In this document: positions 1-10,415 of the stretch, in pieces
Position numbering within the stretch: the first letter of the stretch is position 1
Layout of the letters: the number at the start of each line of letters is the position of its first letter
DNA from: Aquilaria yunnanensis
Taxonomy: Eukaryota; Streptophyta; Magnoliopsida; Malvales; Thymelaeaceae
Reading direction: 5' to 3'
Assembly: GCA_039654915.1 (NCBI GenBank)
Contig: CM077598.1
Location: forward strand, 71,266,041-71,330,040
DNA length: 64,000 bases
The notes under the pieces: model-generated
Databases searched by the model: none
Seen by the model: the letters and a program-made list of their open reading frames with translations, nothing else
What the model was told of the DNA's origin: nothing
Position numbers and translations under genes: made by a program

Positions 1-265
1 GATGGGCAGGCATTTTCCTCCCTCTGAGAAAACACAAAACAGGCAAGACACTTGATCCCCTAGTGTTCTTCCTCCACTTTCGCTCAGAAAACTGACTTGG
101 GCATCGGAGGGTCCTCCCCGGAAAAGCAAACCGGGGACCTCCTAACCTCTTCTTTGAGCTTTTCAGGCACGATCAGCTGGGAAACCAAAGCTCCAGGCGC
201 TCGCCTCCTCAGGAAGTCTTTCGACCTGTCAACATGACAGTAAACGAAGATGCCTTGGGGCATCA
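1..265 (+). repeat. Tat-1 5' LTR, last 265 bp
   Basis: It matches the end of the 3' LTR (about 10151-10415) and ends in CATCA directly before the primer-binding site. It contains the leader hairpin (106-142), the gag ATG (234) and the terminal hairpin (249-264). Confidence 0.95.
106..142 (+). other. Leader hairpin in Tat-1 LTR
   Basis: GGAGG, a 4-nt bulge, TCCCCGG, a 9-nt loop, then CCGGGGA and CCTCC. The same fold is present in every Tat LTR here (for example 12425-12461 and 24597-24634), with the T-A closing pair replaced by C-G in Tat-3 and Tat-4. It lies in the transcribed leader about 90-130 nt before the gag ATG. Function unknown; packaging, dimerisation or translation control are possible. 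Confidence 0.6.
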
Positions 266-3200
266 TTTGGCGCCGTCTGTGGGAAACTACTCCCAGGTAG
301 CTGTTGTCGACACTCGGCGTTCGAAGGACAAAGGACTCCGGAAGTCCCCATCCGCGCCTGAAAACCAACCAGCTACCGAACAAAGTCCCCTAGAGACTTC
401 CTTGCCTGAAGAGGAACGCCCTCTTGTCATCACCATGGGTTTTTTACGAGACTTTCAGAGGTCCGTTGTGGCTGAAATGACACAACAGATAGACCGAAGG
501 TGGCCGCAACCAACCCAGGCGCAAAAACCCACTTCGCTAGCATGACCTCGGGAGAAAAGCCCAAGGGCAACCCATCATAGCTCGGGAAGTGGGGAGCCGC
601 GGGAAGAGTCCTCGACAGATAACTTGCCCCTCGGGGCACGGCTGGCGGAAAGAGCAAGGTCTGAACGACCTGAAGTTCCGTCCAGAAGAAGTTTGTCGCC
701 AGAGGCAAAGTCCCCCTCACCCCGGTACCGAAGCCGCTCCCCGAAAAGACAGCAGCAGTCCTCTTACTGAAAAACCTCTAAGCACCAAGAAGAGGAGCCT
801 AGTGCTACACTCCTCCTGGAGAAAGTCTTGGCAAGACTGGAGAGAGTGGAACAGCAGGTGGCACGCAAGCCTGTTTGGGCCAGGCTAACTGAAACCGTCT
901 CTGGAGATGAAACTCCTTTCGCCCGAACAGTGGTCGAGGCGGCCATGCCGAGTGATTTCAGGCTACGTCGGCTAGAGACCTATGAGGGTCGGACTGATCC
1001 CCAGGCCACCTAACAAAGTACAAACGCAGCATGGTGCTGCACGGGGCTGATGATGCTACACTCTGCAAGTGCTTCGAAGTCACCATCGCAGGACCAGCAA
1101 CTGCCTGGTACAATTCCCTGCCTCCCGGAAACATCAGGGGGTTCCAGGAGCTATCCACAGCGTTCACCCAACAGTTCATTGGGAGCAAACCGACGGCGAA
1201 GATGCCCATCCAGATGTTCGACATAGCACAAAGAAACAGGGAGACCATCCGTGACTATGTCGAGAGGTTCAACAGAGAGGCCCTCAGTGTCCCAGACTTT
1301 CGTCCCGAAATCCGCATCCTCACCATGATAAGGGGCCTCCGGAGGGATTCGCACTTGTTTTATGAATTCTCCAAAGATCCCCCGGACACGCTGGGAGAAT
1401 TCTACCGAAGGGCTGAACAACATATGACAGCCGAAGAGCTGAGAATGACAGGACCAAAGGCTGACCATATTCACGCTCGTGGCGAAGGGTCCAGCCAGCA
1501 AGCCCGGTGTCCAACGGGACAGTTAGGCCGACCTCGGAGAGCGCGAGTAGGAGGAAGGAAGCCCCAAAACTTTACACCTCTGAGCACCACGAGGGCTAAC
1601 GTCCTCATGGCGTTGGAAAAACAAGGGGCTCAAATCCAACGACCGAGGGGCATGACTGCTGACAACAGAAGGAACATGAAGAAGTTCTGTCAGTTCCACC
1701 GTGATCACGGTCATGACACCGAAGACTGCTTTCAGCTGAAAAAGTACATCGAATCACTGATAAAGCAGGGCCAGCTTCGGCGTTATTTGAGTATGCCTTC
1801 CCCGAAGAGGAAAAAGGAGGAAGAAGGAAAGCCCGATGACGAGGATTACGATTCAGACAGGCGAAGGAACCGAAGTCCGAGAAGGCGTCCTCCACCTTCG
1901 GCAGGAGTAATACAGACGATCACAACCGGACTTCCATCCTCGGAAAGAAAAAGAAGGGCCAGAGAGATAGCAGTGATGGAATATCAGAGCCCAACGAAAA
2001 AGTTGGCCCGCGAGGATGGCTCAACCATCGTATTTCCCCATGACGATCCATTGCTGATAATGGCAACGATAGGAAACTGGGACGTCAAGAGGGTACTGCT
2101 GGACGATGGGTCAAACGAAGACGTCTTGTTCTCACACTTGCTGCCAAGCTTGGGCTTATCCAGGAGTGACCTCAAGGCTGTTACTTCACCCACGTTCGGC
2201 ATAGGACCATCTGAGCTACCTATCCTCGGGTGGATCGACCTCCCCTTGATGATGAAAGGAACTTCGGAGAAAGGAACTGCTGAGTTGGTCGCCTCTACCA
2301 TGGCAAGATTCATAGTCATGGACGTCCCTTCGTCATACAACGCCATCCTCGGCAAACAGACACAGGGAAATTTGCACATTCGCCCTGATGTAAAGTACTT
2401 GACCGTCACCTTCGCCACCAAAGGAGGAGACGCAAAGATCTTCATTGATCAAGGCGAGGTGAGAAAGGTGTTCATCAGAGCACGAAAGGCTCCAGCAAGC
2501 AACTTAGCACTTGCTGTAGAAGCAAAAGAGCTGGAAAGGGGCGAGGCAGAAGATCCCACAAAAGCGGAAACAGAAGAAGTAGAGCTTGTCCCACGCCATA
2601 ATACCCGAATAGGGAAAAGCATGGCCGAAGGAGACAAGGAAAAACTTGTCTCTTTTCTGCTTGCAAATAAAGATCTGTTCGCCTACTCGCCGAAGGACAT
2701 GCCAGGGGTAAACCCTTGCGTAATCCAGCATAGCTACAAAAGAATGGCTAAACTACCTCGAATGGCTAAGCAACGTGGTAATTGCTACAAAAGAAGGAAG
2801 TAGTAAGCTCCGGATGTGCATCGACCTCAGAAATTTGAACGATGCTTGCCCGAAAGATTCATATCCTCTTCCGCCAATAGACCAACTGGTAGACACAACT
2901 GCCGAGTACGGGCTCCTAAGTTTCCTGGACGCTTTCAGTGGGTATCATCAGATAAGGATGAACCCCAAAGATTAAGAGAAGACTGCCTTCATCACTGAGG
3001 GAGGAACATATTGCTATATCAGGATGCCCTTCGGACTCAAAAATGCAGGAGCCACCTACCAGAGGCTGATGTATAAAGTCTTTAAAGACCAAATGGGGAG
3101 GAACATGGAGGTGTATGTTGATGATATGATAGTCAAAAGCAAACTGCCTGGCTACCACGTTGAAGATTTAGAGGAAACCTTCCAAAAACTCAAAGCCTTC

Positions 3201-5654
3201 GGGATCCGCCTTAATCCTGAGAAATGCATCTTCGGGGTGACCTCGGGAAAGTTCCTTGGGTACATGGTATCCGAAAGAGGCATCGATGCTAACCCCGAGA
3301 AGATTAAGGCTCTGCTCGAATTCCGAACTCCTGCCACAGTCAAAGACGTACAAAGACTCACCGGAAGAATAACCTCTCTGAGCAGGTTTATTTCCAGGTA
3401 CGGAGATAGGTGTCGACCCTTCTTCAAAGTGCTCACAAAGGCAGCAAAGATGGAAGGCGACCTCGGAAGGAATGATCATCCTTGGGATGAAGATTGCCAA
3501 AAAGCCTGGGAAGAACTCAAAGTCTACTTGGCCGGCCTGCCGACTCTGCGGCAACCTCGGGAGGGAGAGCCCCTCGTATTATACATCGCCGTCACACAAA
3601 AAGCTGTGAGCTCGGTCCTCGTGAAAGAAGAAGGGCCAAAGCAATGGCCGGTCTACTATGTCAGCAAGTCCCTACATGGCGCCGCAGTCAGGTACCCTTT
3701 GGTTCAAAAAGCTATATACGCCTTAGTGCTTGTAGGGAGAAGGCTGCGGCCATACTTTCAGGCTCACCCCATTACCGTCCGAAGTACCCTGCCTCTACGG
3801 GATGTTATGAGGAAAGTTGATCACTCGGGAAGGCTTTCCAAGTGGTGTATAGAGCTTGGCGAACACGACATCACGTATGAACCCCGGAAAGCTATAAAAG
3901 CTCAAGCTTTGGCAGACTTCATCGCCGAAGTACCAAACACCGAGCAGGGACATTCGTTTTCGGGCGAAGACGAGCCAGAATGGACGTTATATGTTGACGG
4001 GGCCTCAAGATCCGAACACCAGGGAGCTGGAGTGATTATCAGAGGCCCCGAAGGCCTAGAAGTAATGAAGGCCATCAAGTTCAGTTTCAACGCCACCAAC
4101 AATATGGCCGAGTATGAGGCCCTCATAGCAGGATTACGCCTGGCCAGAAAGATTGGCGTGGGAAACTTGAAAGCCCATACTGATTCCCAGCTGGTGGTCC
4201 GGCAAATGGCAGGGGACTATGGCGCGAAAGACCCGACCTTGGCGAAATACCATGAGCTGGTAACAAAGCTTATTCGGGAGTTCGACGTCGTAAAAATTGA
4301 GAACGTACCCCGACGGGAAAATGCTGAGGCAGACTGTTTGGCGAAGTCGAGAACTTGCACCGAGGTGCTAAGCCACCCCAGCATCACAGTATTAAGCATA
4401 GCGACCTCAGGGAAAGGATGGAAAGAACCAATCAAAACGTATCTCGCAACCAACACACTCCCCGAAGACCCCAGCGAAGCCGCAAAAGTGCGAAGGCACT
4501 CCGGACGTTTCTTCTTAATTGGAGAAGAACTATATCGGCAAGGATATGCAAATCCACTACAGAGGTGTGTTAGTGAAGAGGATACTGAAATGATCCTCGA
4601 GGAAGTTCACGAAGGTGCCTGTGGTTCGCACATCGGAACCGACGCCCTGGCAGCAGTAATACTCCACCAAGGATACTTCTGGCCTACCCTGAGAAAGGAC
4701 GCCAATCAGTTCGTCCAGAAATGTGGTAGTTGCCAGAGACATGCGAACATCCAAAGAACACCCTCGGAGTTCGTGACTTCGGTGGACTATCCTTGGCCCT
4801 TCGTAGTTTGGGGCATAGATCTCATTGGGCCACTCCCAACGGCGCCTGGAGGCGTAAAGTTCTACGTAGTAGCAGTTGACTATTTCTCTAAGTGGGTCGA
4901 GGCAGAACCTCTGACAACTATCTCGGCAAAAGAAGTGCAGAAGTTCGTATGGAAAAACATCATATGCAGATTTGGCATACCGCGGGTGCTCGTAGCGGAC
5001 AATGGATCCCAGTTCATAGACAAAGGATTCCAAGAGTTCATTGGCGACCTCGGGACAAAAATGCACTTCGCCCCAGTAGCTCACCCCCAAAGTAATGGGC
5101 AGGTAGAAGTATCTAACAGGACCATAAAAGATGGTCTGAAAAAGAGATTGGGAGAAGCAAAAGGGAAATGGCCAGGAGAACTCCAAAGCGTGTTATGGAG
5201 TTACCGAACAACACCCCGAAGAGCCACAGGGTAAATGCCCTTTTCACTCGTCTTTGGTACAGAGGCCATCATCCCTGTCGAGGTAGTACAACCGTCAATA
5301 AGAGTCCAAGTGTTCGACGAAAAAGGAAATGACCTTGGCCTGAGAACCAAGCTCGACCTCGTCATTGAACACAGAGAAGTAGCTGAGCTGAGAAGAAAAG
5401 CTTTCCAGCAAAGAGTGGCAGCAGCCATAAACTTACGCGCCAGGCCAAAGGGAATAAAGAAGGGAGATCTCGTTCTCCGAAAGGCTGAATTTGCACCCCG
5501 AAAGCCGTCCCACGGGGTACTTCGTGCAAATTGGGAAGGACCGTACCTGGTACTTGCCGAAGTATGAAAAGGAATTTCTAAGCTCGGTGATGCCGAAGGC
5601 ATAGAATTAAAAAACACTTGGCACTCAGAGGCCTTGAAAAAATTCTATGCCTAA
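234..5654 (+). pseudogene. Tat-1 gag-pol, broken
   Basis: The ATG at 234 lies inside the LTR and the frame runs through the PBS. Gag is hit by a stop at 543-545 (Arg codon to TGA) and by frameshifts between about 590 and 1030. A long open stretch at 1031-2803 covers the gag capsid-like domain, the CX2HX4HX4C knuckle (near 1690-1730) and a protease with an LLDDGS motif (near 2100). A deletion of roughly 130 bp at about 2730-2760 removes the start of RT and carries filler sequence. RT (YVDD near 3115), RNase H and the integrase start follow in 3024-5234. Further stops lie at 2973, 5232 and 5565. The frame ends with the family C-terminus at 5654. Most lesions are single-base substitutions typical of an old copy. 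Confidence 0.92.
268..285 (+). other. Primer-binding site, Tat-1
   Basis: TGGCGCCGTCTGTGGGAA starts two bases after the LTR end. The first eight bases fit a tRNA ending CGGCGCCA, as plant tRNA-Asp does, but the rest does not match tRNA-Asp. The primer tRNA is therefore unresolved. The same 18 bases follow the Tat-2 5' LTR, and the first 17 follow those of Tat-3 and Tat-4, which have C instead of A at the last position. Confidence 0.85.
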
Positions 5655-5761
5655 AAAGTTTGGTGGGAAAGTTGTATTGCACAAGTTGGACAAATTTGTC
5701 TAAGTAAAAAGTTCCGAAGAAGTACAAAACAAGAGTCTCACGAAAGCAATAGCCGAGGAAA

Positions 5762-6035
5762 GCAAAAGTTTGGCTTTCCGAAGTCCCTTGAGCAAATATG
5801 TTCGGGACAAAGGAAAGCAAGAGTATGGCTTTCCGAACTCCCTTGAGCGAATATGTTCGGGACAAAGGAAAGCAAAAGTATGGCTTTCCAAAGTCCCTTG
5901 AGCGAATATGTTCGGGACAAAGGAAAGCAAAAGTTTGGCTTTCCGAAGTCCCTTGATCGAATATGTTCGGGCCAAAGGAAAGCAAGAATACGGTTTTCCG
6001 AGGTCTCTCGAGCGAATTATGTTCGGGACAAAGGG
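5762..6035 (+). repeat. Palindromic tandem array after pol, Tat-1 (5 units)
   Basis: Five units of about 54-56 bp, each with CCCTTGAGCGAATATGTTCG followed by GGACAAAGGAAAGCAA or close variants. The core is an inverted repeat (CGAA...TTCG). The minus-strand open frames over this region are by-products of the repeat. The same array, with other unit numbers, occurs in Tat-2, Tat-3 and Tat-4 between pol and the antisense gene. Confidence 0.85.
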
Positions 6036-6168
6036 AAACAAAGGGATTTGGCAAAAAATACTTAGCCAAATTTTTATCTATTTAGCCAAAGAGTGCTTAC
6101 AGAGAAGAAAGTTGCTGAGAGACTACAAAAAAGAAGAAGAAAATGAAGACAAAAGGCCCTAGTACAAA

Positions 6169-8615
6169 CTAAGGAACCTCGGCGTCTTGAGAACTGCCAG
6201 CCTCCGTGCTTTTGTCGGCAGCCTTCGGCGCTGAGAAAGAAGGAGGCAGTTTCAAGTGCTCGATCTTGGACCAAGTCCACCGAGGCTCCTTCGGGATGTT
6301 CATGCCTTCGAGGAAAGAGAGGTCAAAATCTGGGAACTTTTGCAGAATTTGGTGCCGCGCAAGACAGAAGCCGTCTTGAAAGCCCAACTTCGTCATATCG
6401 TCGGACGCCCGCTTCTTGACCGCCAAATCTGCATAGTCCTTCTCCAAATCCGCGTAATCCTTCTCCAGATCCTTATGCTTTTTCTTCAATGCCTTCATCT
6501 TCTTCTTCTCTTCTGAAGGCTTCTTCAGAGATGCGACCTCGGCTTCGAGCTGGGCCTTTTCCTCGAGCGTCTTCGCAAGGATTGCGTCACTTCCTGACTT
6601 ATCCTTTTGAATCGCTTCTACGGCCGAAGTTAGCTCCGCCACCCGAGAGCCGATGTCGGAAAGTTTCTGGGAGGAGCCTTTCTCAAGTTCCTCTTTCTCT
6701 TTTATGAACCCTTCCCGAAGCTCAGCAATTTCCTTCTCCGAAGACTGCTTTAGCTGAGCATTGTCGGCAGCCAACGCCGAACACTGGGCCTTCGTCTTGG
6801 TGTAAAGGTCCCAGAGTGACGCCCTCCGTTCCGTCTCTCGCGCTACCTGAACACGGAGCAACGCGGCATACCCCATCAGCTGCAAAAAAGGCAAAACAAA
6901 GGGAAAATGATGCTAAGTAAAAAGCAAAGGCGAAATCAGCACTAAGGAAACAGTGAAGCATACCTGGGCGGCATGTTCAGTGAGTTTGGCGGCCAAAGAG
7001 ATGTCGCCAGGGTAAGCCTCCATAAGGGCCTTGTAAGAGGCCTCAGTAAAAACCCCTTTGCACATCTGCCTGGCCATTTCGGGACAGTCCTCGGAGTACA
7101 TATTCATGTCCTCCGTGAACGTCTAGAAGGGCTCCTTCGGAACCTTCCCTGCCGGGACTTGGGCATCCCGAAGGGCCCTCTTGCGGGCGTGTTCGGCAAC
7201 CCAGTCAGGAGCGGCCACCTCCGCTGCACAACAAGGCAGGAAAATTGGTTAAGGCCAAAAAAGTCTTAAGGATTTACAAGAGAAAAAAGGTTCTTCGACA
7301 AAATACAAACCTGCTGGCACCTCGGTAACGTCATCGTCAAGAATCGACGTCACCTCAGTAGAGACCCCCTTGCCTCTTATTCGGCGCCGTTCCTCGGCAG
7401 AAGGGGTCTCCTCCCCATCGCCCCCCAGAAGAGCATGCGAAGGCGTGGGGCTTTGAGGAAGGACGTCGGAAGAAGGAACGTCAACAGGAGGAACCTCGGG
7501 CAAAGGGGCAGCAAGGTCTTCGTGCTCCTCGCCTACCTCCTCCGGAATTTGCGGAAGAGAGGAAGGAGCAGCTTTCTTTGCCCGTTTGGGGGGAGGGCCG
7601 CCCGAAGTCTGCTTCCGCCTCCGAGAGGCGGCCTTCTTTGTCTGTTCGCCCCTCTAGGCCTGCCCGGTAAAAAGAGCCTTGTAAAAGCCAGCCGCGTCGT
7701 CGCCCATCTCTGAAAAAAGAAAAAAGAAGATCAGTGTAAGTCCAAGATGAAGTTATGAAGGAAAAAATGAGAAAGTAACTTACTCTCGTAAAAAGACTCA
7801 TAAGTCTCCTTCCTCCGAAGGAGTTTCACAAGCCAGGAGTCCTTCCCCGAAGAAGCTGGTTTCGGCATATTGAGGTCTGTCACGTGCTCCTTTACCACCT
7901 TAAGTTCCCGAAGGACCTCTTCGGTCATGAGCCTCCAGTTGATCGGAAAGGGGTAAAGGGCACGAGGAGAGACCTCGGCAGCCCAGTCAGAGACGGCCCG
8001 GATGCGCCTGTCGAAGTCCTCAAAGATAGGTGCTATGTCGGCGTCTAGCAGTATCTTCGGGTCAACAACATCCATCTTGAGCCTCCCCTGAGCCCACTTG
8101 GTCGGAACGTGCAACCAAGCCTCCGACTTCTTCAGGAAAAAGAATTTTTGTTGCCACCCTCGCCAGCTGTCTTTGGTGGCGAAGGTGAACGTATACTTTT
8201 TGCTCCCGGATCCCCGAGGCAGCATGAAGTAGAAGCCACCCTTTGGGACCACGAAGAGCTTGTAGTACTGAAGAAAAACTACAAAGTGAGGTTTTATTTT
8301 GAAAACGCCGCACATACAGAGGAAGGCGTTGAAATAGCAGTATGAGTTCGGTGGGAGTTGGTTAACGGCAATGCCATGGAAGTTGCAGAACGCGCTAACC
8401 ATCTTCGGGGGGGGATACCGAAGTCCAGCCTTCAGTTGGGCTCGGAAAACTGTGATTTCATCACTTCGGTTGGAGAAAGCAAATTGGTCGGGACGGGGCA
8501 ACCTCGTCACAGAGTAAGAGGGTAAGAAAAACTTTTTCTTCCACTTCGCTAGCTTTGCCGGAGTAGTGCAGCAGGGGTGAGAAAGAAGAGGTTGCCAACT
8601 CTCGGGAACAGGCAT
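6169..8615 (-). pseudogene. Tat-1 antisense gene (4 exons), broken
   Basis: It runs opposite to gag-pol. Proposed exons on the minus strand: 8615-7784, 7709-7311, 7223-6964 and 6879-6169, with GT-AG introns of 74, 87 and 84 nt; phases 1, 1, 0 as in the other copies. Exon 1 (starting MPVPESW) resembles the plant family Pfam calls putative gypsy-type transposon (PF04195). Exon 2 holds a Lys/Arg-rich patch that could be a nuclear signal. Exon 4 is a long predicted coiled coil. Two stops break it: TAG in exon 2 (7654-7656) and a Trp-to-TAG in exon 3 (7123-7125). Family membership is from memory and the function is unknown. Confidence 0.82.
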
Positions 8616-8854
8616 GATGAAAACGAGTTTGGGAAAAACAAGGAAAATGAGTTCGGGAAAAACAAGGAAGAATCTTTGAAAAAAGCAGAAGGACTAAAAC
8701 CCACCAAAGGTCTTGCCGGAATCTGGATTCCTAGAAGCCGTCGTGAAAAGTGGTCAGAAATACGCCTGAAAAAGGAGAACCGCCGCGAAAAATCGGGAAA
8801 GAATTAGAAGGCAAAAGAAAGCAAAAGCAGAAAAAGAAAGAAGGTTATGACAGG

Positions 8855-9035
8855 ACTGATATATATAGGCCGAAAAGGCCAGGAGAACCGTCGTCATTAG
8901 TACCCCTCGGAAGGCGAAGCGTGGCCATAACTGCTATGGGCGCCTGAAAAGTCGCGCCAGCCGTACTCAGTGCATTCTTACCCAATAAAAGTGTGCCATG
9001 TGTCGGTCATCGCGCAGCAAACGTGCCACGTGTCA
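8855..9035 (-). promoter_or_regulatory. Promoter of the Tat-1 antisense gene
   Basis: On the minus strand a TATATATA box (about 8859-8867) lies about 245 bp upstream of the ATG, with CACGTG (9027-9032) about 160 bp further upstream. Tat-2 and Tat-4 have the same pair at similar spacing; Tat-3 keeps only the TATA box intact. Promoter activity is inferred. Confidence 0.55.
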
Positions 9036-9154
9036 TCCATCACGTCGAGCACGCCCTCTGACACCGTTTGGTCTAGAGGCGCCGCCCTAAACTGATTCTG
9101 CTGGATACAGGACGCAACGCATGAGCAGACCTATAAAGGGCAAAAAGTAGGTTA

Positions 9155-9310
9155 CCTCGAAGACACCAAAAGACAGCCTGTGACTTCGGGCAAAAGGTCT
9201 ATCTTTGGTACAAGGTTATCCTATTTCCCCTTGCCACAAGGACACCAAGAGACAGCCTGTGACTTCGGGCAGAAGGTGTATCTTCGGCACAGGGACAGCC
9301 TATCTTCTCG
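9155..9310 (+). repeat. Short tandem repeat before the 3' LTR, Tat-1
   Basis: Two imperfect copies of a roughly 80-bp unit of the type ACACCAAAAGACAGCCTGTG, then ACTTCGGGCA and AAGGTGTATCTTCGG. The other Tat copies have related repeats at the same place, between the antisense promoter and the polypurine tract. I see no gene in the 8.6-9.4 kb stretch. Confidence 0.6.
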
Positions 9311-9430
9311 CGCCTCGAGGACGCAAAAATGCTGCCCATCGGTACAAGCAGAAGAAGGCGTCTTCGGCACAAACATCACAACCACAGGACCCGAAAACCG
9401 ATGAACCGAAGTTTCTCACTTCGGCTTTTC

Positions 9431-9443
9431 GGAGGGGGGCCTG
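9431..9443 (+). other. Polypurine tract, Tat-1
   Basis: GGAGGGGGG followed by CCTG directly before the LTR. All Tat copies have a GAGGGGGG-type tract here. A stem-loop (9406-9424, CCGAAGT paired with ACTTCGG) lies just upstream. Confidence 0.85.
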
Positions 9444-9739
9444 TGATAGCCAAAGGCTATTGCCTCCTCGGTAGTAACTCCCTGCCAGAATATTGGCCGA
9501 GGAGTCTGACGTCACACAAGAGAGGATCTTTTTACGGACCTCGGAAGGTGCGAAGTCAAACACTATGAGCTCGAGACTTCGGTTAGCTCGTCAGGAATTC
9601 CGAGGACAACACCGTCTCCATCGAGGGGCCAAACTGACTGCCTCCAGGTAAGAGAGCCTTCTCTCTGAAGCAAGGGAGAATCTCCCCGAGGGGAGAGGCC
9701 CCGAAGAGGATCTTCCCCGAACAAGAAACACCTGAGCAA

Positions 9740-9885
9740 GGGTATCCTCGAACTATGGGTGTGAGTCCCGAAGAAGGTGTTCGTCAAGGGAACTCCCAGA
9801 ACTATGGGATAGATCCCGAAGGAGGTGCTCGCACCAAAGGACGGATAGAATCCGAAGAGGGTGCACGCACCGAAGGGCGACCTCG
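9740..9885 (+). repeat. Internal tandem repeat in Tat-1 U3
   Basis: Three degenerate copies of a roughly 45-bp unit around GAACTATGGG, ATCCCGAAG and GGTGCTCGCACC. Also present in the solo LTR (about 15630-15770), but not as an array in the other two LTR subfamilies. It lies upstream of the TATA box and so could act in cis; this is inference. Confidence 0.55.
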
Positions 9886-10090
9886 CCCAGGGGACGTCGG
9901 GAGTACGGTATGAGCATTTAAAGAGCCTCTGACATGTCGCCCACAAGCCCTACACGTCACATCTGAACGGCGAACTGACACGCCGCAGCCGCCCCCGTCC
10001 TGACACAACCCGTCCGGGTCCAGGGCTAAAGGAGGCTGCAAACGGCTGCCTGTCCCCTAGGTCCAAAACTACAGATCAAATCCTACCGAA

Positions 10091-10130
10091 CACGTGTCAT
10101 AATCTGAACGGACCAGCTACTCCTATAAAT
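10091..10130 (+). promoter_or_regulatory. LTR promoter, Tat-1
   Basis: CACGTG (10091-10096) followed 28 bp later by TATAAAT (10124-10130). The CACGTGTCA...ATCTGAACGG block upstream of TATA is kept in all three LTR subfamilies. Confidence 0.7.
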
Positions 10131-10415
10131 ACTAGGAAATGGGACTGGGCAAAGGATGGGCATTTTCCTCCCTCTGAGAAAACACAAAACAGGCAAGACA
10201 CTTGATCCCCTAGTGTTCTTCCTCCACTTTCACTCAGAAAACTGACTTGGGCGTCGGAGGGTCCTCCCCAGAAAAGTAAACCGGGGACCTCCTAACCTCT
10301 TCTTTGAGCTTTTCAGGCACGATCAGCTGGGTAACCAGAGCTCCAGGCGCTCGCCTCCTTAGGAAGTCTTTCCACCTGTCAACATGACAGCAAACGAAGA
10401 TGCCTTGGGGCATCA

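Larger units (their letters stand above)
1..10415 (+). mobile_element. Tat-1: decayed Tat-lineage Ty3/gypsy retrotransposon (5' end outside window)
   Basis: Order seen: end of the 5' LTR, PBS, broken gag-pol, palindromic spacer array, antisense gene, short tandem repeats, polypurine tract, complete 3' LTR. The element interrupts the reverse transcriptase of the minus-strand Tekay-1, which resumes at 10416. The pol order PR-RT-RNaseH-INT, the absence of a chromodomain and the extra antisense gene before the 3' LTR are typical of the plant Tat lineage. Coding parts carry many stops and frameshifts, so this copy is not autonomous. Its target duplication cannot be checked because the left flank is missing. 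Confidence 0.93.
9444..10415 (+). repeat. Tat-1 3' LTR (972 bp)
   Basis: It begins TGATAGCC and ends GGCATCA, with a 7-bp inverted repeat (GATAGCC-AAA-GGCTATT, last base mismatched) at its start. Its end matches 1-265. It is closely related to the solo LTR at 15331-16300, so both belong to one subfamily, distinct from the 858-bp (Tat-2) and 867-bp (Tat-3, Tat-4) LTRs. Confidence 0.95.

Noticed and set aside
2780..3030. Programmed frameshift or stop read-through between gag and pol in Tat-1
   Set aside because: The sister copy Tat-3 is one uninterrupted frame there, and the breaks in Tat-1 coincide with a deletion and point mutations.
5762..6035. CRISPR-like regular repeats
   Set aside because: Units include their spacers in a continuous tandem repeat, inside a plant retrotransposon, with no associated genes.
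5578..6069. Overlapping minus-strand open frames rich in CPEHIRSRDFGKP-type repeats
   Set aside because: They are readings of the 55-bp palindromic array in several frames; units differ in number between copies and no start or stop is conserved.
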